NCBI RefSeq assembly: GCF_000315625.1
Contig: NW_005434636.1
Coordinates: 455,298-519,297 of the forward strand
DNA length: 64,000 bases
From: Guillardia theta CCMP2712
Lineage: Eukaryota; Cryptophyceae; Pyrenomonadales; Geminigeraceae
Direction of reading: 5' to 3'
The position numbers and the translations under genes were made by a program. Each line of letters begins with the position of its first letter. Positions within the stretch are counted from its first letter, which is position 1. A model generated the notes under the pieces. The model was given only the letters and a program-made list of their open reading frames with translations. It did not search any database and was not told the DNA's origin. This document shows, piece by piece, positions 46,501 to 58,100 of the stretch.

Positions 46501-48670
46501 GCCATCCAATGCATGGAGGACGCGCTGAGCATATCGCGGAATCAGACGCAGGACAGCAGCGTTGCAAGTTGTCTCATGGCCATCGGAGAAGTGCATTACG
46601 CGCAGGGAGACTTTGTGCAAACAAGGGCTCACTTCAGCCAGGCATGCCAGATTTGCAAGGAGCACTTGGACCCCCTAGGGAGGCCACAGGTCTCGCTGGT
46701 CTCTCGCTCGCCACTATGAAGCTCGGAGATTCCTACGGGGCGATAGATCAGCTGCTAGAGGCCCTCAACATCAGAAAGACTCTTGGAGACTCCAAGGCTG
46801 AAGCTGACTGCCTCCGAGAGCTTGCTAACGCCTATGCTGTACGCTATTCAATCCATCATCCTCTTCGTTTCTTTCTTGATCCCTTCCTTCCTTCAACTTC
46901 TTCTCTTTCTCCTCACTACAATCGCAGGCGATCGGAAAGCTGGGTCCTGCCAGACAGTCCTGTGAAGCAGCCTTTCAGCTGGCGGTTCAGAATGCTGATT
47001 TGCGGCAACGAGCGCAAGCTGAAGTTTTGCTGGGCACCATTCTGATCAAGGCAGGAGAGACCGAAGGAGCCATCAATCAGCTGGAGCAGGCGAAAGAGTT
47101 TCTGGCCAAGAGCATCGAGTTCGAGAACAACAGTATCTTCTTGGACCCGCACGAGCTCTCACAGGCTCTCTCAGAGCTTGCGCATGTACCGTGCGCTTCC
47201 GTTGTTGTTCAAGCTCAATGTTCTGCAGGGCTACGAGCTGGTTGGCAAGTGGGAGCGATCTGTTGACTGCCTTCAACAAGCAGAAAAAATTAGCATCTCC
47301 GTTGGCGACGCTGCGGCTCTTGCGACCTATCAGGCGAACTTGGGCCTGGTTCTGGGACTGCATTCTCAGGTGAATGTCGGATGGGGGTGAAGGGAGTGCA
47401 GTGCGAGTGACAAGGGCTGGTGGGCAGCTGCAGGAGGCGTCGCTCAAGCTGAAGGCTTCGCTCGAGGTCATGTGGTCGCCGTTACCTCAACCATTTTCTC
47501 ACATCGACTGCAGGGGAGGAAGAAGCACGGAAACCGCCTGGGAGTGGCTGAGTGCCTTCTGTCAGAGGTGGGAGGGCATCGGTGGTGGTGGGACGTGGGG
47601 CCTGGGGGTTGTTGAAAGAGTTTACGAGGAGCACTGAAGCAACAGCAGGGCATCATCGAGTACAAGCAAGGGAATGCGAAGGAGGGAATGACGAAGCTGA
47701 ACCAAGCTCTGACACACTTCAAGGTACCATGCCGATGTTCAGCGATGCTTCTCTAAAACTTTTCTTGCCTTGCCCTTGTACCTCCTCGTGAGAACAGGAG
47801 TTGCAAGACAAGCGCGCCATGGCCAACGTGTATATGCACCTGGGGATCGCATCGGGTGCTTCGCAGCAGGGGATCGTTCACTTGGAGTCCGCGCTGCTGA
47901 TCCACCGGGAGGTCAACGACCTGATAGGCGAGGCCGACGTCCTCAAGAGCATGGCTATCCTTCACGCCCGCCTCAGCAGCTCGGACGCGGCCTGCAAGGC
48001 CTGGCAGGTGAGCTAGAGCTGGGGTGCCTCCAGCGGGTGACGGTCAGCAGGATTGCCTGAACCTCCAGCGAGAGATCGGAAACCTTGCGGGAGTGAAGCT
48101 CAGCCTTTTGAGCCTCTGCTTCGAGCTCGACGGGGCCAACAAGCTGCACGACCTGCAGGTCTACTCGGGAGAACTCGAGGAGGTGACAGTGTGCCCCTTC
48201 CTGCTGCTTCCTGACAGGCTGGTACAGGTGGCGCGGAAGAGCAACGACATCGACGCTCTTGCAGCCTCGCAGTTCTTCAAGGCCCGATGCATGCGAGCAG
48301 AAACAGGTGGCGACCGACACAACAGGGCCATCGCGATGACGCAAACAGCGCTCGACCTGTGCCGGAAGAATCCTAACTCGCAGCAGTCGATAGAGATCGC
48401 AGCTGAGTGCTGCAAGTTCATGTCTGAGAACTTCAACAGCATGGGACGCGAAGGTGTTTGTCGATCCCATTGCTTCCCTTCCTCCTTCCTACCCCGCCCG
48501 TCTTCGTCTATCCTCATCTTCCTTGCAGCGTGATTCACCTTGCCCTCCCTTACATCCTCTCGAGTCCTTGCACTCCTTCCCTGCGCAGATGCTGACGTTT
48601 GGAAACAGCCGACGCGTTGCAGGCCAAGAAGGAGGAGGCAAGTTACCGGGAGCGGCTTAGGAAGCAGTGA
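40506..48670 (+). CDS. PX domain plus long TPR array protein
   Basis: The N-terminal exons form a PX (phosphoinositide-binding) domain: TVYFVHTKTAFK, KRFSDFKELDAQLKRKF across an intron, NIQFPPDK, FVSDRRKQLQTYL and ATCRELHEFLG (about 40,940-41,370). A charged linker (EQERRERKKMH) leads to a 487-residue exon at 41570-43030 made of tetratricopeptide repeats of the GxAxxxxNLGxxY type. These continue through a dozen or more short exons to QAKKEEASYRERLRKQ, stop at 48668-48670. Such TPR series resemble TTC28/LGN-like scaffolds. Joining a lipid-binding PX to so many TPRs suggests a membrane-recruited scaffold; that role is inferred. The start (ATG near 40,528 or further upstream) and several small exons (40.5-40.9 kb, 47.3-48.0 kb) are unresolved. 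The intron before 41570 has a GC donor. Confidence 0.78.
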
Positions 48671-48830
48671 AGCTCTCAGTTTTAGACTGTAAATTTACCA
48701 TGAAAACCTACTGGCAGAGATAGGAGCAGCGAACGCGCTTTAAAGATCCTTCTCGAGCCTGACAAACTGAAGTTTTATCTTGGGCTTGCCCACGTTCTGG
48801 TCCTCTGGGAACGGCGCCTGCTCGTCAATG

Positions 48831-49911
48831 TCAAGGCTTCACCAGCTCTGCCTCGCAAGCTCTCACCGTCTCCTCCGTCCGCTTGTAACCGCGTCGCAAG
48901 TACCAGGAGAGGATGTCGCCGCGGTTCTCGAGCACGAACATGGTTGCCTTCCTCGCCCCAAGGGCTTCCCGTGCGAACTCTGGGAGGAGAGAAGGAGAGT
49001 CAGAGAAGCAGAGGAGCAACTATGGTACCTTCTGCTGTCTGCAGCAGAGAGCTGCCGATTCTCTTGGACTGCATGTCCGGATCGACCGCAAACATGCCCA
49101 CCTCTGCCATGTCCTCCGCGACCTTCTCGACCTTGATGCATCCAACGGGTCGCCTGGCAAGCCGGTCACCCCCGACCCGCAGCAGCACAGTCAGCAGCAC
49201 TCTTGACACGATGCCACGAAGACTGTTGCCTTGGGATCTTCCAGCGCCTGCAGCATGGCTGGCATGTCGATCCTGATGCCGTCGATGAAGCGCATCTCTC
49301 CAGTCCATCCTTCCCGTCCATCCTTTCCCCGGTATGCCCAATTCACCAATCGCACGAGCTCCTCTGCCGACTCTGATGACGCATGAGAAATCTCCACGGG
49401 CTGCGAGCTCGGTTGCTCGTCCTTATCTGCCTTGTTCGTAGAGTAACCGAGAGCGTCCGCCATGGCCTTGGCGTTCTTCGCCTTCTGGAGAAACATGGTC
49501 TTGGATGTACTGCCATCCCGTCAGTCATCGCAGTCGCCCCCAGCTCCTCCTCCTCCTCCTCCTCCTCCTCCTCCTCCTCCACACCCACCCACAGCCCCTC
49601 CACCACCACAGAAACTCCTCCTTCCTTCCCCCATTCTTCCTTCCTCCCCTCGCTCCTCCTCCTCACCCCGGCGGCAGTTTAGCTGCCTTGCCGAGCAAGT
49701 CCTTGGAGAGAGACAAGTACTTCTTCCTCTTGGCTTCTCTCTCGTCCTCTCCATCGCTGGCGCTCATGGCAAACCTACGGAGCGAGCAGGCAGAGGACGC
49801 TCGCAAGACTGGGGACAGGAAGGAGGATGTAGGCATGCGCTGGAAAGCGCCTAGGATCAGCGCATGGCTGACGACCACGAGGCCTCTGAGGAGGAAGCCA
49901 GCTCTGGGCAT
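48831..49911 (-). CDS. GNAT-family N-acetyltransferase with a probable plastid leader
   Basis: ATG 49911 opens a hydrophobic leader (GLVVVSHALILGA) followed by Phe and a Ser/Arg-rich stretch. This is the signal peptide plus Phe at +1 plus transit peptide seen in cryptophyte plastid proteins (inference). After an intron holding a (GGA)n-type repeat, the acetyltransferase starts near 49,500: SAEELVRLVNWAYRGKDG, GWTGEMRFIDG, then across an intron RPVGCIKVEKV and VGMFAVDPDMQSKRIGSSLL. That last stretch holds the acetyl-CoA-binding motif A of the GNAT fold. A last exon has FVLENRGDILSWYLRRGY, the usual C-terminal GNAT strand-helix, and ends at 48831. Substrate unknown. It runs convergently to the PX-TPR gene. 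Confidence 0.75.
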
Positions 49912-50298
49912 TTTACTGGGGATCTAGCGCAAGAGGAGGAAGAGGAGGGAACCTCGAAGGCGGGAGGGAAGGGGAGGAGAGGGAAGGGGAGGAGAGGGAA
50001 GGGAGGGAGGGAGGGAGGGAGGGAGGGAGGGAGGGGAGGCGAAGATGTGCCTGACTGCAACGCTGATGCAACAATCAGGCGGGAGGAGGGGGATAAACAA
50101 TTGAGCGGTGTCGGGGAGACTCAACATGGCGGGGAACATGGCGGGGGCAAGGATGAGCGATCTGGATGCTGGAAGGGAGTGGGGAGGAGGGGAGGAGGAG
50201 GAGAGGGATGGGAGGAGGAGGAGAGGGATGGGAGGAGGAGGAGAGGGATGGGAGGAGGAGGAGAGGGAGGACGGGACTCGATCGCTTCAGTCGGAAGG
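49912..50298. repeat. GA-rich low-complexity and short tandem repeats
   Basis: Contains (GGGA)n-like tracts at about 49,968-50,035 and about five tandem copies of a GGGATGGGAGGAGGAGGAGA unit at about 50,180-50,270. No gene is seen. ORFs here are Gly/Glu- or Pro-rich shadows. It separates the GNAT and LRR genes. Confidence 0.8.
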
Positions 50299-51772
50299 TC
50301 ACGGGTTACCTAGAGCTTCCACCTTCTCCCTAAAGAGCCGCATCTCCTCCTCGCATCCCCCCACGAGACTTTGAACAAGGAAGGGATAGGCGAACTGAAA
50401 CTCCGGCCTGTGAGAGCTGAACCTTGACCTGGCTCGACCCTCTCTCTTGGGCATGCCGAAGGAGGAAGAGAGGGCGACAAGGTCTTGGTCGTCCAGCTCG
50501 ATCCCGAACTTGGCGAACACGTCCATGAGGGACTTCGCCTCCAGCAACAGGGATCTGCTTGCGTCATGCGCCTCAATCCTCTCCACCAGCTCCTCCCTGG
50601 TGAAGCTTGCGTCTTCGAGCAGCTTTCGTCTCAACCTCGCCAGCACGCCTTCGATCTCAGCTGCTCCGAAAGTTGACACTCCACCTCCCGACGCTAAGGA
50701 GGATGGTGCAGGAGCGACACTGCGAGCAGCTCTGAGGGCAGGGCCCTCGGTCTCGTTGACGCGGCTTGTGGAAGCGGCATGGAGGAACTTCATGTCCACC
50801 AGGTTGTCGTTAAGGTCCAGGACGTTGATGCTGGTGTTGCGGCGGAGGAGGTCGTGGAGGAGGAGCTGAGAAGCGTTGGTCAAGCCGTTGGCACGCAAGG
50901 AGAGGCTCGTAAGGCTTGAGTTCTCTCTGAGAGCAGAGTAAAGCTCCTTGAAACCCTCGTCTCCCAGCATGTTGTGGCTCAAGTCCAACCCTGCTAGCGG
51001 CACCGTGCTCCTCAGCAAGTCTCCGATCCTCCTGGCTCCCACGGCCGTCAGGTTGTTGTACTTGAGTACCAGCATCTGCAGACATTGATTGTCGGAGGCG
51101 ACCAAGTGCGAGCACAAGTCCTGCACAACAGCATCGCCAAGGAACATGAAGCTGCAGTCAAGGCTGGTCTGCGTCGGCGACAGCCGGAAGGCATGGTGAT
51201 GGAAGGTGTGGAGGACTGTTGTGAAATCTTCGACGTTGATGGTCAGGAAGTGGTTGTGGGTGATGACGTCATCATGCCCGTCGTCGCTGACAATCGCCGT
51301 GTCCGTCCTGAAAGCTTTTCCCTCCAGCGCTCCTCTCCCGATCAGCTCTCCTTTGTGAATGACGTGAGACAAGCAGTCGCTCCTCTCAGCTCCCGTCCTC
51401 ATGTAGATATCAACCGATCCTGCATAGTCCTCCAGGAAGGGCGAACATCCCAACAGCAGCCAAGCCTTGGATGCGAACTCCTTCTCTTTGTACAAGTAGA
51501 AGCCTTCTTGATGCGTCTCGTGGTATGCGATGCTGAAGCAATCAGAGCTTACACGAGGGTCGCAAGACGGGAGGCGTCTAACCTCGTCAGGTCTTGCATT
51601 TGCGCCTGGTTCAATCGCTGGGAGAGGAAGGCGTTGCTCTGAATGACCTCGAGAATAGCGTTTGCATCTTCGCTCGACCTTCACAAGCAGGTGAGACTAG
51701 CAACACTGAAACAACAAACCTTGTCTCCGGTGGCTTCTTGAGACGAGCTGCCAACGTCTCTACTTCACTCAT
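50299..51772 (-). CDS. leucine-rich-repeat protein with a C-terminal helical region
   Basis: From ATG 51772 the frame MSEVETLAARLKK splices, in phase, into DANAILEVIQSNAF and again before the main exon (about 51,550-50,299). RNI-type leucine-rich repeats occupy the middle: LQMLVLKYNNLTAVGARRIG, LAGLDLSHNMLGDEG, LTSLSLRANGLTNAS and INVLDLNDN. The C-terminal part (LMDVFAKFGIELDDQDLVAL) looks like a degenerate EF-hand or helical bundle. The protein is about 470 aa and ends in LGNP. LRRs of this type bind proteins; no enzymatic domain is seen. The region before the LRRs (about 120 aa, with EGFYLYKEKEFASKAWLLLG) is not recognised. Confidence 0.7.
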
Positions 51773-51866
51773 GTGATGCTCTGACGTCTCTTGTGCCAGA
51801 GTGTCCGGAGCTCGTGACAGCCTGAAAGACCATCACAGACGAATCAGCTGTAGATCACAACTTAGA

Positions 51867-52448
51867 CTACTTCTCTCCTCCGGTCTTGGACAGGTTGTCA
51901 TCGATCTTCTTCATCAGGGCTTTCGAGTCTTCATTGTCAAAGACATTTCTTGCTTCTTCCAAGTTTCTTCTCATCCTTTGTTGAAAATACTCATACTCTG
52001 TCGTCTGGCAAGTTTGTTTGGTACGTGAGTTCTTCGTTTCAATCAAGTTTTGTCGTACCTGCCCCATCTTCAAGTAAAGCCTGCAAAGGTTCTCGCATGC
52101 CTGTCTCTGATCAGCTGCGTTTAAGAACTGATCGCTGCTGAGAACTAGCAGCTTCTTGTATTGTTCGATAGAATCAAACAGCTTCCCATTGCTCTCAGCA
52201 GCTGCTGCCTTGCGTATCAGATCATAGCGTTCCTGCCTGTATCGTCGGAGCTCCGCATAGTAGGAATGGCTCCAAGAATAACTCTGGCGTTGCTTCGCCT
52301 CCGATTCATTTTCATCTTCCTCACTTCCTCCTGTTCGGTGTGCTTGGATGGCATCAGAGATCAAGTTTTCCAAACGAGCTTCTAGTTCCTCATCATCCTC
52401 GCTATCAGACACTCCGTTCACCCGCGGCTTTTCTTTCGTCGTTCTCAT
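51867..52448 (-). CDS. charged coiled-coil protein, unknown
   Basis: ATG 52448 follows a purine-rich leader. The first 60 residues are acidic (DSEDDEELEARLENL, SEEDENESE), followed by helices (YYAELRRYRQERYDLIRKA and a TPR-like helix pair around ADQRQACENLCRLYLKMGQ). A 54-nt GT-AG segment after KMGQ keeps the frame whether or not it is spliced. Ends NLSKTGGEK at 51867, 95 nt from the start of the LRR gene on the same strand. It might be an upstream exon set of that gene, but it has its own ATG and stop. Confidence 0.6.
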   Translation of the reverse strand: MRTTKEKPRVNGVSDSEDDEELEARLENLISDAIQAHRTGGSEEDENESEAKQRQSYSWSHSYYAELRRYRQERYDLIRKAAAAESNGKLFDSIEQYKKLLVLSSDQFLNAADQRQACENLCRLYLKMGQVRQNLIETKNSRTKQTCQTTEYEYFQQRMRRNLEEARNVFDNEDSKALMKKIDDNLSKTGGEK

Positions 52449-53352
52449 GTTTCTTGCGCGACTTCTACTCTCTTCCGAGTCACAGACAGCGGCAGTGGTA
52501 GCTCCTTCCTACGGGCATGCCATGGACGAACTTCGCTTGGTGTTTAACCGCCGGTAGCATCGCGATGAGCTCACCCCAGATATTCAATTAGAAGCAAAGA
52601 AGGACAGCAACGGCCCATAGAGCACAACTCAGTGTGTCGTAGTATTTTTGACTTAACTTTGAGTAAAAAGCGGAGGAATAAGTTTCAAGGGTGGTGCCAG
52701 TAAAGAAACCCTCAAAGGGTGGGGTACCATACGGTAATTCATGGGGTACTGGGGGTGGACGGGGCCGCAGTGAAACTCACAGGAGGCGAGGTGGGTCTGT
52801 TTGACTAGATGACATGATTTGAGACAGCCGGGAGAAGTGGCCGGGAGCGAAGTGAAGGAGCGAAGTGAGGGAGCGAGGTGAGGGAGCGAGGTGAGGGAGC
52901 GAGGTGAGGGAGCGAGGTGAGGGAGCGAGGTGAGGGAGCGAGGTGAGGGAGCGAAGTGAGGGAGCCAAGTGAGGGAGCCAAGTGAGGGAGCCAAGTGAGG
53001 GAGCGAGGTGAGGGAGCGAGGTGAGGGAGCGAGGTGAGGGAGCGAGGTGAGGGAGCGACGTGAGGGAGCGACGTGAGGGAGCGACGTGAGGGAGCGAGGT
53101 GAGGGAGCGAGGTGAGGGAGCGAGGTGAGGGAGCGAGGTGAGGGAGCGAGGTGAGGGAGCGAAGTGTGTCAAGGGAGAGATGAGAGTGCGATAGCATGAT
53201 AGGGAGCAAGAGGACACTATGACTGGGGGTTGGTAATAAGATGCTTGAGGATTGTTTATCTCTACCAAATCTTCAAACTTAACAGTGCCTCAGGTATCGC
53301 TTTCTTTCCCCCTTGGAAGAGGAGTAGTTTCAGTGCGGATGGCGGCTGAAGC
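52449..53352. other. intergenic region with minisatellite
   Basis: Lies between two divergent genes: the coiled-coil gene (-) and the unknown gene at 53,353 (+). Apart from the 13-nt minisatellite (separate entry) nothing is recognised. It includes both promoters by position. Confidence 0.4.
52856..53165. repeat. 13-nt minisatellite
   Basis: About 24 tandem copies of GAGGGAGCGAGGT with ordered variants (GCGAAGT, GCCAAGT, GCGACGT blocks). Because the unit is 13 nt, three units equal 13 codons, so all three minus-strand frames stay open as the same Leu/Pro/Ser repeat. Those ORFs are artefacts. Confidence 0.93.
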
Positions 53353-54847
53353 ATGAAGGGTTTGGACCGGTCAGTCCCAGTCAGCAACGAATCAATCCGC
53401 AACTCCAAGGTGAGGGGGTATGGATACTTGAACTCTAAATTCCGCTCCTCCTTCGACCAAGACCTCGAGAGCTACGCCAGTCAAGACAACCAGAGCAGCA
53501 TGTCAACAGGAAGCAAGAATGTCCTCGTCGTCAAGGGCAGAGCCCCTCACTCGTCAGACGATCAGTGCTATTGAAATCATGGACACGACTTGTGATTGAC
53601 ATCTTTTGCTCAGTAATAGAGACTCTACTACTGCTGTTGGCAAGGCACATTCCTCAACATCCAGCGGTATCTTGCGCGATGCTGTCACGTGGTTGTATTT
53701 TGACACTTGGTCTTGTCATCGTTCAAGGATATCTCGACAGTCCCCTGCCTTCAGCTCAACGACCTCAGGTCGTCAAGGATGCTCGTCCGGGTGGAAGCCA
53801 TGAGAAAGGACCTGCGTCGCAAGAAGGAGCCTCGTTCGAGCAAGTGGACTTGAGCTTTGAGGAGGAGCCAACCTACTCTCAGTTCACCGAGGAAGAGGAC
53901 TACATGTCCATGAGCCATGCGTTTCACCGTCTGGGAGAGTGAGAGAGGATGAATTGTGGGCCTTGATGCGATGACTCCACCGTCCTCTTCGCAGGTTGGA
54001 GTCAAAGAATTTATTGCCCGAGGTCGTGTGCAACAGTTTGCTGCAAATGTTTGTTGCTTTTCAGGTAGGCACAAACACTTATGAGGATGATGATGAGGAG
54101 GAGAAGGAGGAGAAGGAGAAGGTGGTCGTGGTGGTGGAGGAGGACTCACGCCTCTGCAGGCCGATGAAGACAACCCAAACGCAGAGAAGTTGGCAAAAAA
54201 AATCCGGAGAGCCTTGGCAAGAATCGCAGAGAGCGAAAAAACGAGCCCTCCACCTTCCTTCCGAGTTGATAGCAAGACCAAGAAGCTCCTCCAGCATCCC
54301 CCTCCTCCTCCAGGCCTCCTCGACGCCCTCCCGAAGCGCACAGGAGGGTCAAGCGTGCACTCGTCGCCTCTGGCACAAAGCTTGCGAGGTCCAGGAGGGT
54401 CAAGCACAAATACATCTCCTCTAGCACAAAGTTTGCCAAGGTCCAACAGCCTCTCCCCAGGTCAGAACAGTCGCAAGTGAACCTGTTCCTTCCTCCTCCT
54501 CCTCGTCCCTTGTCCCTCGTCCCTCTTCCACTCCCTCTTCCTTGCCCCTGCTCCTGCTCCCTCCTAGCCACACGTTGATGCCTGCATCAGTGGCCAAGTC
54601 TCGGAACTCGGAGGACGAGGACGATCTCCTGCGGATGCTCAACAACAAGGACGAGGCCAAGTCGGCGCCCGGGAGCCGAAAGTCGTCGATCGCTGAGAGC
54701 CTCCCACAGTTCCAGATACTACAGAACTTCCGGCCCAAGAAGTTAATTCAAGGCGGTTCCGAGCGCTCCTTCCAGCTCGACCTCAAGCACCAGCTGGGCA
54801 AGGCGAGCCTGCGGGACCAGGGGAGCACGCAGAGTCTGTTTGACTAG
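53353..54847 (+). CDS. disordered protein of unknown function
   Basis: Exon 1 (53353-53409) reads MKGLDRSVPVSNESIRNSK and ends at a GTGAGG donor. Intron 1 is about 360 nt, unusually long here, and its first 278 nt recur at 11,411-11,688. Exon 2 starts at 53769 (VVKDARPGGSHEK, then an acidic stretch to SMSHAFHRLG). It splices to LESKNLLPEVVCNSLLQMF, then ADEDNPNAEKLAKKIRRAL. A Pro/Ser region follows with a twice-repeated SPLAQSL motif, and the last exon ends GSTQSLFD, stop at 54845-54847. No domain recognised. The splice before the last exon is unresolved. Confidence 0.6.
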
Positions 54848-55182
54848 CAGAGGGCAGGTAGCAGCTCATGAAGTCCTCCCTCTTCCCCTCCGCTCACCCC
54901 ACATGCCTCACGAGGACAAACGCTCCTTTTACAGCAGAGGCGCTCTGATCCAGCATCGTCAGCTTGGTTTGAGCAGGACCAGACGGACCTGTCTGACTTG
55001 ATCGACAGATCAGACACGTTGCTCATCTCTCTCTCCCTCCTATCGCTCTCCTCCTCCTCCTCCTGCGGGGCTCCCGTGCCGCCTGCGGCACGACAAGTCT
55101 CAGTGCGATCCCCTCGTCTCCCCTCCCCCTACGAGCTCCACCGAGAAGATCGTCGGTGATCTTGAGATCTGTCGGCAGAGCG

Positions 55183-58100
55183 TCAACAACAGGAGGGAGG
55201 CAGCAGCTCGACCCCACCAGGGATCAAGTAGAAGGTGAGGGGGACGAGGAGAAGAGGCAGGAAGATGTGCGCGACGGCGATCAGGAGAGACAGGCCGTCC
55301 CAGCTGAAGATTACCTCACATGCTCAAGTCTGACTGACAAACTTGCTGTCTACCTGCAAGGCGCGTCTGTGCGGATGTTGAAGATGGTGATGAAGAAGAC
55401 GCCGACAGTGCGGGAGACTGGAGGCATGTTGTCAAACTTCCTCTCTAGCTGATCCCGGCTTCAATAAACCGCCAAAAATGCTTCTCACCTTGCTGACCGA
55501 AGTTCTGGAAGCCGGCCTTGAATGATGACGTCAGCACAAGCTCGAGGATGAGAGGGAGGAGGAGCGAGGAGAGGAAGGAGAGAAAGCTGCCTCACGAGCA
55601 TCGCGTAGGTCGTGGCTTCCAGGTCCTTCGCGCAGAGCTTCGAGGTGAGAACGACTGGATCCACGTCAGCTCCTCTGCTTCTCCTCGCGCTCGACGAGCT
55701 CACCGGCAGGCATGAAGTTGAGGGTATAGCAAACTTCGTAGATGATGGCGTCCCCGATCTTGCCTCCCGTCATTCGATGCAGAGAACCACAAAAAAGATC
55801 ACCATGTACATGGTCTTGTCCGATATCCCTGTCCCATCCAGTCACTCTACATCCTCGATCTCGTTCTTGTCCTTCTCTCCTCCCCATCCTTACCCCTCTC
55901 CATCCCTTCCTCCCCTCCCTCACAGAGACTCACAAGCATTCGCCCCAACCCCCTGCGTGCTCGTCCCTCCTTATCTCTTCCGTTCCTCCTCCCTCCTCCC
56001 TCCTGCTCACCAAGCCTTCGGTTCCACCGATTGACGATGAGGATGTCAAAAATCCCCCCGGCACATCGCAGAACCACCGAGACCCAGAAAATGCGACGTA
56101 GCCGCCAGTTTCCCATGATCGCCTGGAAGAGGATGACGCCGGCCCATGCGGCTATGGATCCGACGATGCGAACTGACAAGGCGTGACGAGGAGAGAAGAG
56201 GACAGGAGGGAAGAGGGAGAGGGAAGGGAGAGGGAGAGGAGGAGGGAGAGGGAAGGGAGAGGGAGAGGAAGAGGGAGAGGGGCAGTAGGAGAAGGGCAGT
56301 AGAAGAGGGTTGGCAAGTCGGGAAGATCGAGAGGGGAGGAGAATGAGTGGTACCGTAGGTGCTGTAGTAGGTGTAGTCGAAGTGAGGACCGCCAGGCACG
56401 CACTCCTCCTGCGAAAGTGTCAGATTTGATGACAGGGGGAGGAGGAGGAGGAGGAGGAGGAGGAGGAGGAGGAGGAGGAGGAGGCACCTCAGCAGTGAAC
56501 CAGTAGTCGAGCGCTCCTCCTCTGCCGATGTTTCCGTCACACAGCGCACAGAGAGTTTCAAGGCGAGGAGAGAGGAGAAAGGATGGGAAAGAAGCGACAG
56601 AGGAGAGGAGGCGGAAGATGGGTAAGGAGGTAAGGGGGAAGAAGTTTTGGGCGGAGAAAGGGAGGAAGGTCGACATTTGAACGTAGAGAGCGGCGTCCAA
56701 AAACATGAAGAGATTGCAGAGAGCAAGACGACGAGGTAAGCAAAATTGTCTGGAATAGAAACGATCAGTAGCAGCAAAAGGGTGAAGAAGAGGAGCAGAG
56801 GAGGGGAGAGAAGAGGACGAGGAAGAGGACGAGGAAGAGGAAGAGGAAGAGCGAAGGCAGGAAATCAAAGTCTCACGCCATCACACACAGGACGGCAGAT
56901 ACTGTGATGGTATAGCCGAGCTGATGGAGCGAGCGGGGTCAATCTCACAGGGAGAGCAGCTCCGGACTCACCTGCACGGCAATCTGCTTAGAGAAGTAGA
57001 GGTTGATGATCGCCTGCGAGGAAGGAGACGGTCAGCTGGCGCTTTCAGGGCAGCAGGAGAATACTTGCACTAGAGCGGCAAGGGCCATGCAGAGCGCAAG
57101 ACCTGGAGATAAGCTAGCATGTCAAAGAGGAGCAACTTGAGGAGCAGGAACGGACCGAAGAGCTTCTGGTGCTCTTTGAACTTGTTCCATCGGAACTGTG
57201 AAGCAGCGTCAGCGGAACCCAGCGCCCTCCCAGCTCGTCGCCCTACTCCTCTCATCGACGCAGGTTGTACAGGGTCGCTCAGCCAGCCGAGGGCTACTGG
57301 AATCATGACCTGCGGCATGTCAGACGACCAGGAAAAGACTGTTTGCCCTGATGCCCTTCCTTTCCTCTCCCTCTCCTGTTGCTGTTGCTGTTGCTTCCTC
57401 TCGTTTTTCAGCCGCCCATCCCCTCCCATCCTCTCCTCATCCACCTGTGCTGCTATAGGAAAGCAGATCCAGAAGATACTCGAGATGTGTCCCTTGTCCG
57501 AGATAGGGCCTGGTGAGCGATCGCGATGAGGAGGAGGCACTGAGAGGCACTAGCAGAGGATCTCCTCTTAAGTGGGGAGGGAGCGCGAGATCGTCTCGAC
57601 AAAGGAGAATGGACAGCTTAGAGCTTCTTCTGACCTGTTATCCCAGCTGCACATAAACTTCCCACATGGTAGGTCGCCCACACCCAGGTGACGATGTCTC
57701 CTCCCGTCTGAGCAGGACGTGAGCAAGAGAGGCAGCAAGGCTAGGGATACATGCGGTCGCATGCGCATCAGCTCTGCGTACTTCCCTTCGCACCTGAGAT
57801 TAGCCTTCAGAAAGCACCGACTCCAGCTTCCTCCTCCTCCTCCTCCTCCTCCTCCTCCTCCTCCTCCTCCTCCTCCTCCTCCTCCTCCTCCTCCTCCTCC
57901 TTACAGTAGGTCCACCACAGCAGTTTCCACGCTCGCAAGGAAGAAGAGGCAAGCAGACATGCCGGCAGAAAGCTTGAAACTTCCCAGCAAGAGGAAGCTA
58001 CAAGCCCGTCAAAGAAAGACTCGAGGAGAACTGACGTTACCTCAAAGAGCCCAGGGCGGCAGCTAGGAGGATGTAGGAGTTCTTGTGATATCCCGCCATC

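Noticed and set aside
52653-53268. Leu/Pro/Ser repeat proteins on the minus strand
   Set aside because: Translation of a 13-nt minisatellite in three equivalent frames.
56152-56868. Ser/Leu/Pro-rich ORFs opposite or across BT1 introns
   Set aside because: Produced by GGA/TCC microsatellites; the transporter exons lie between them in other frames.
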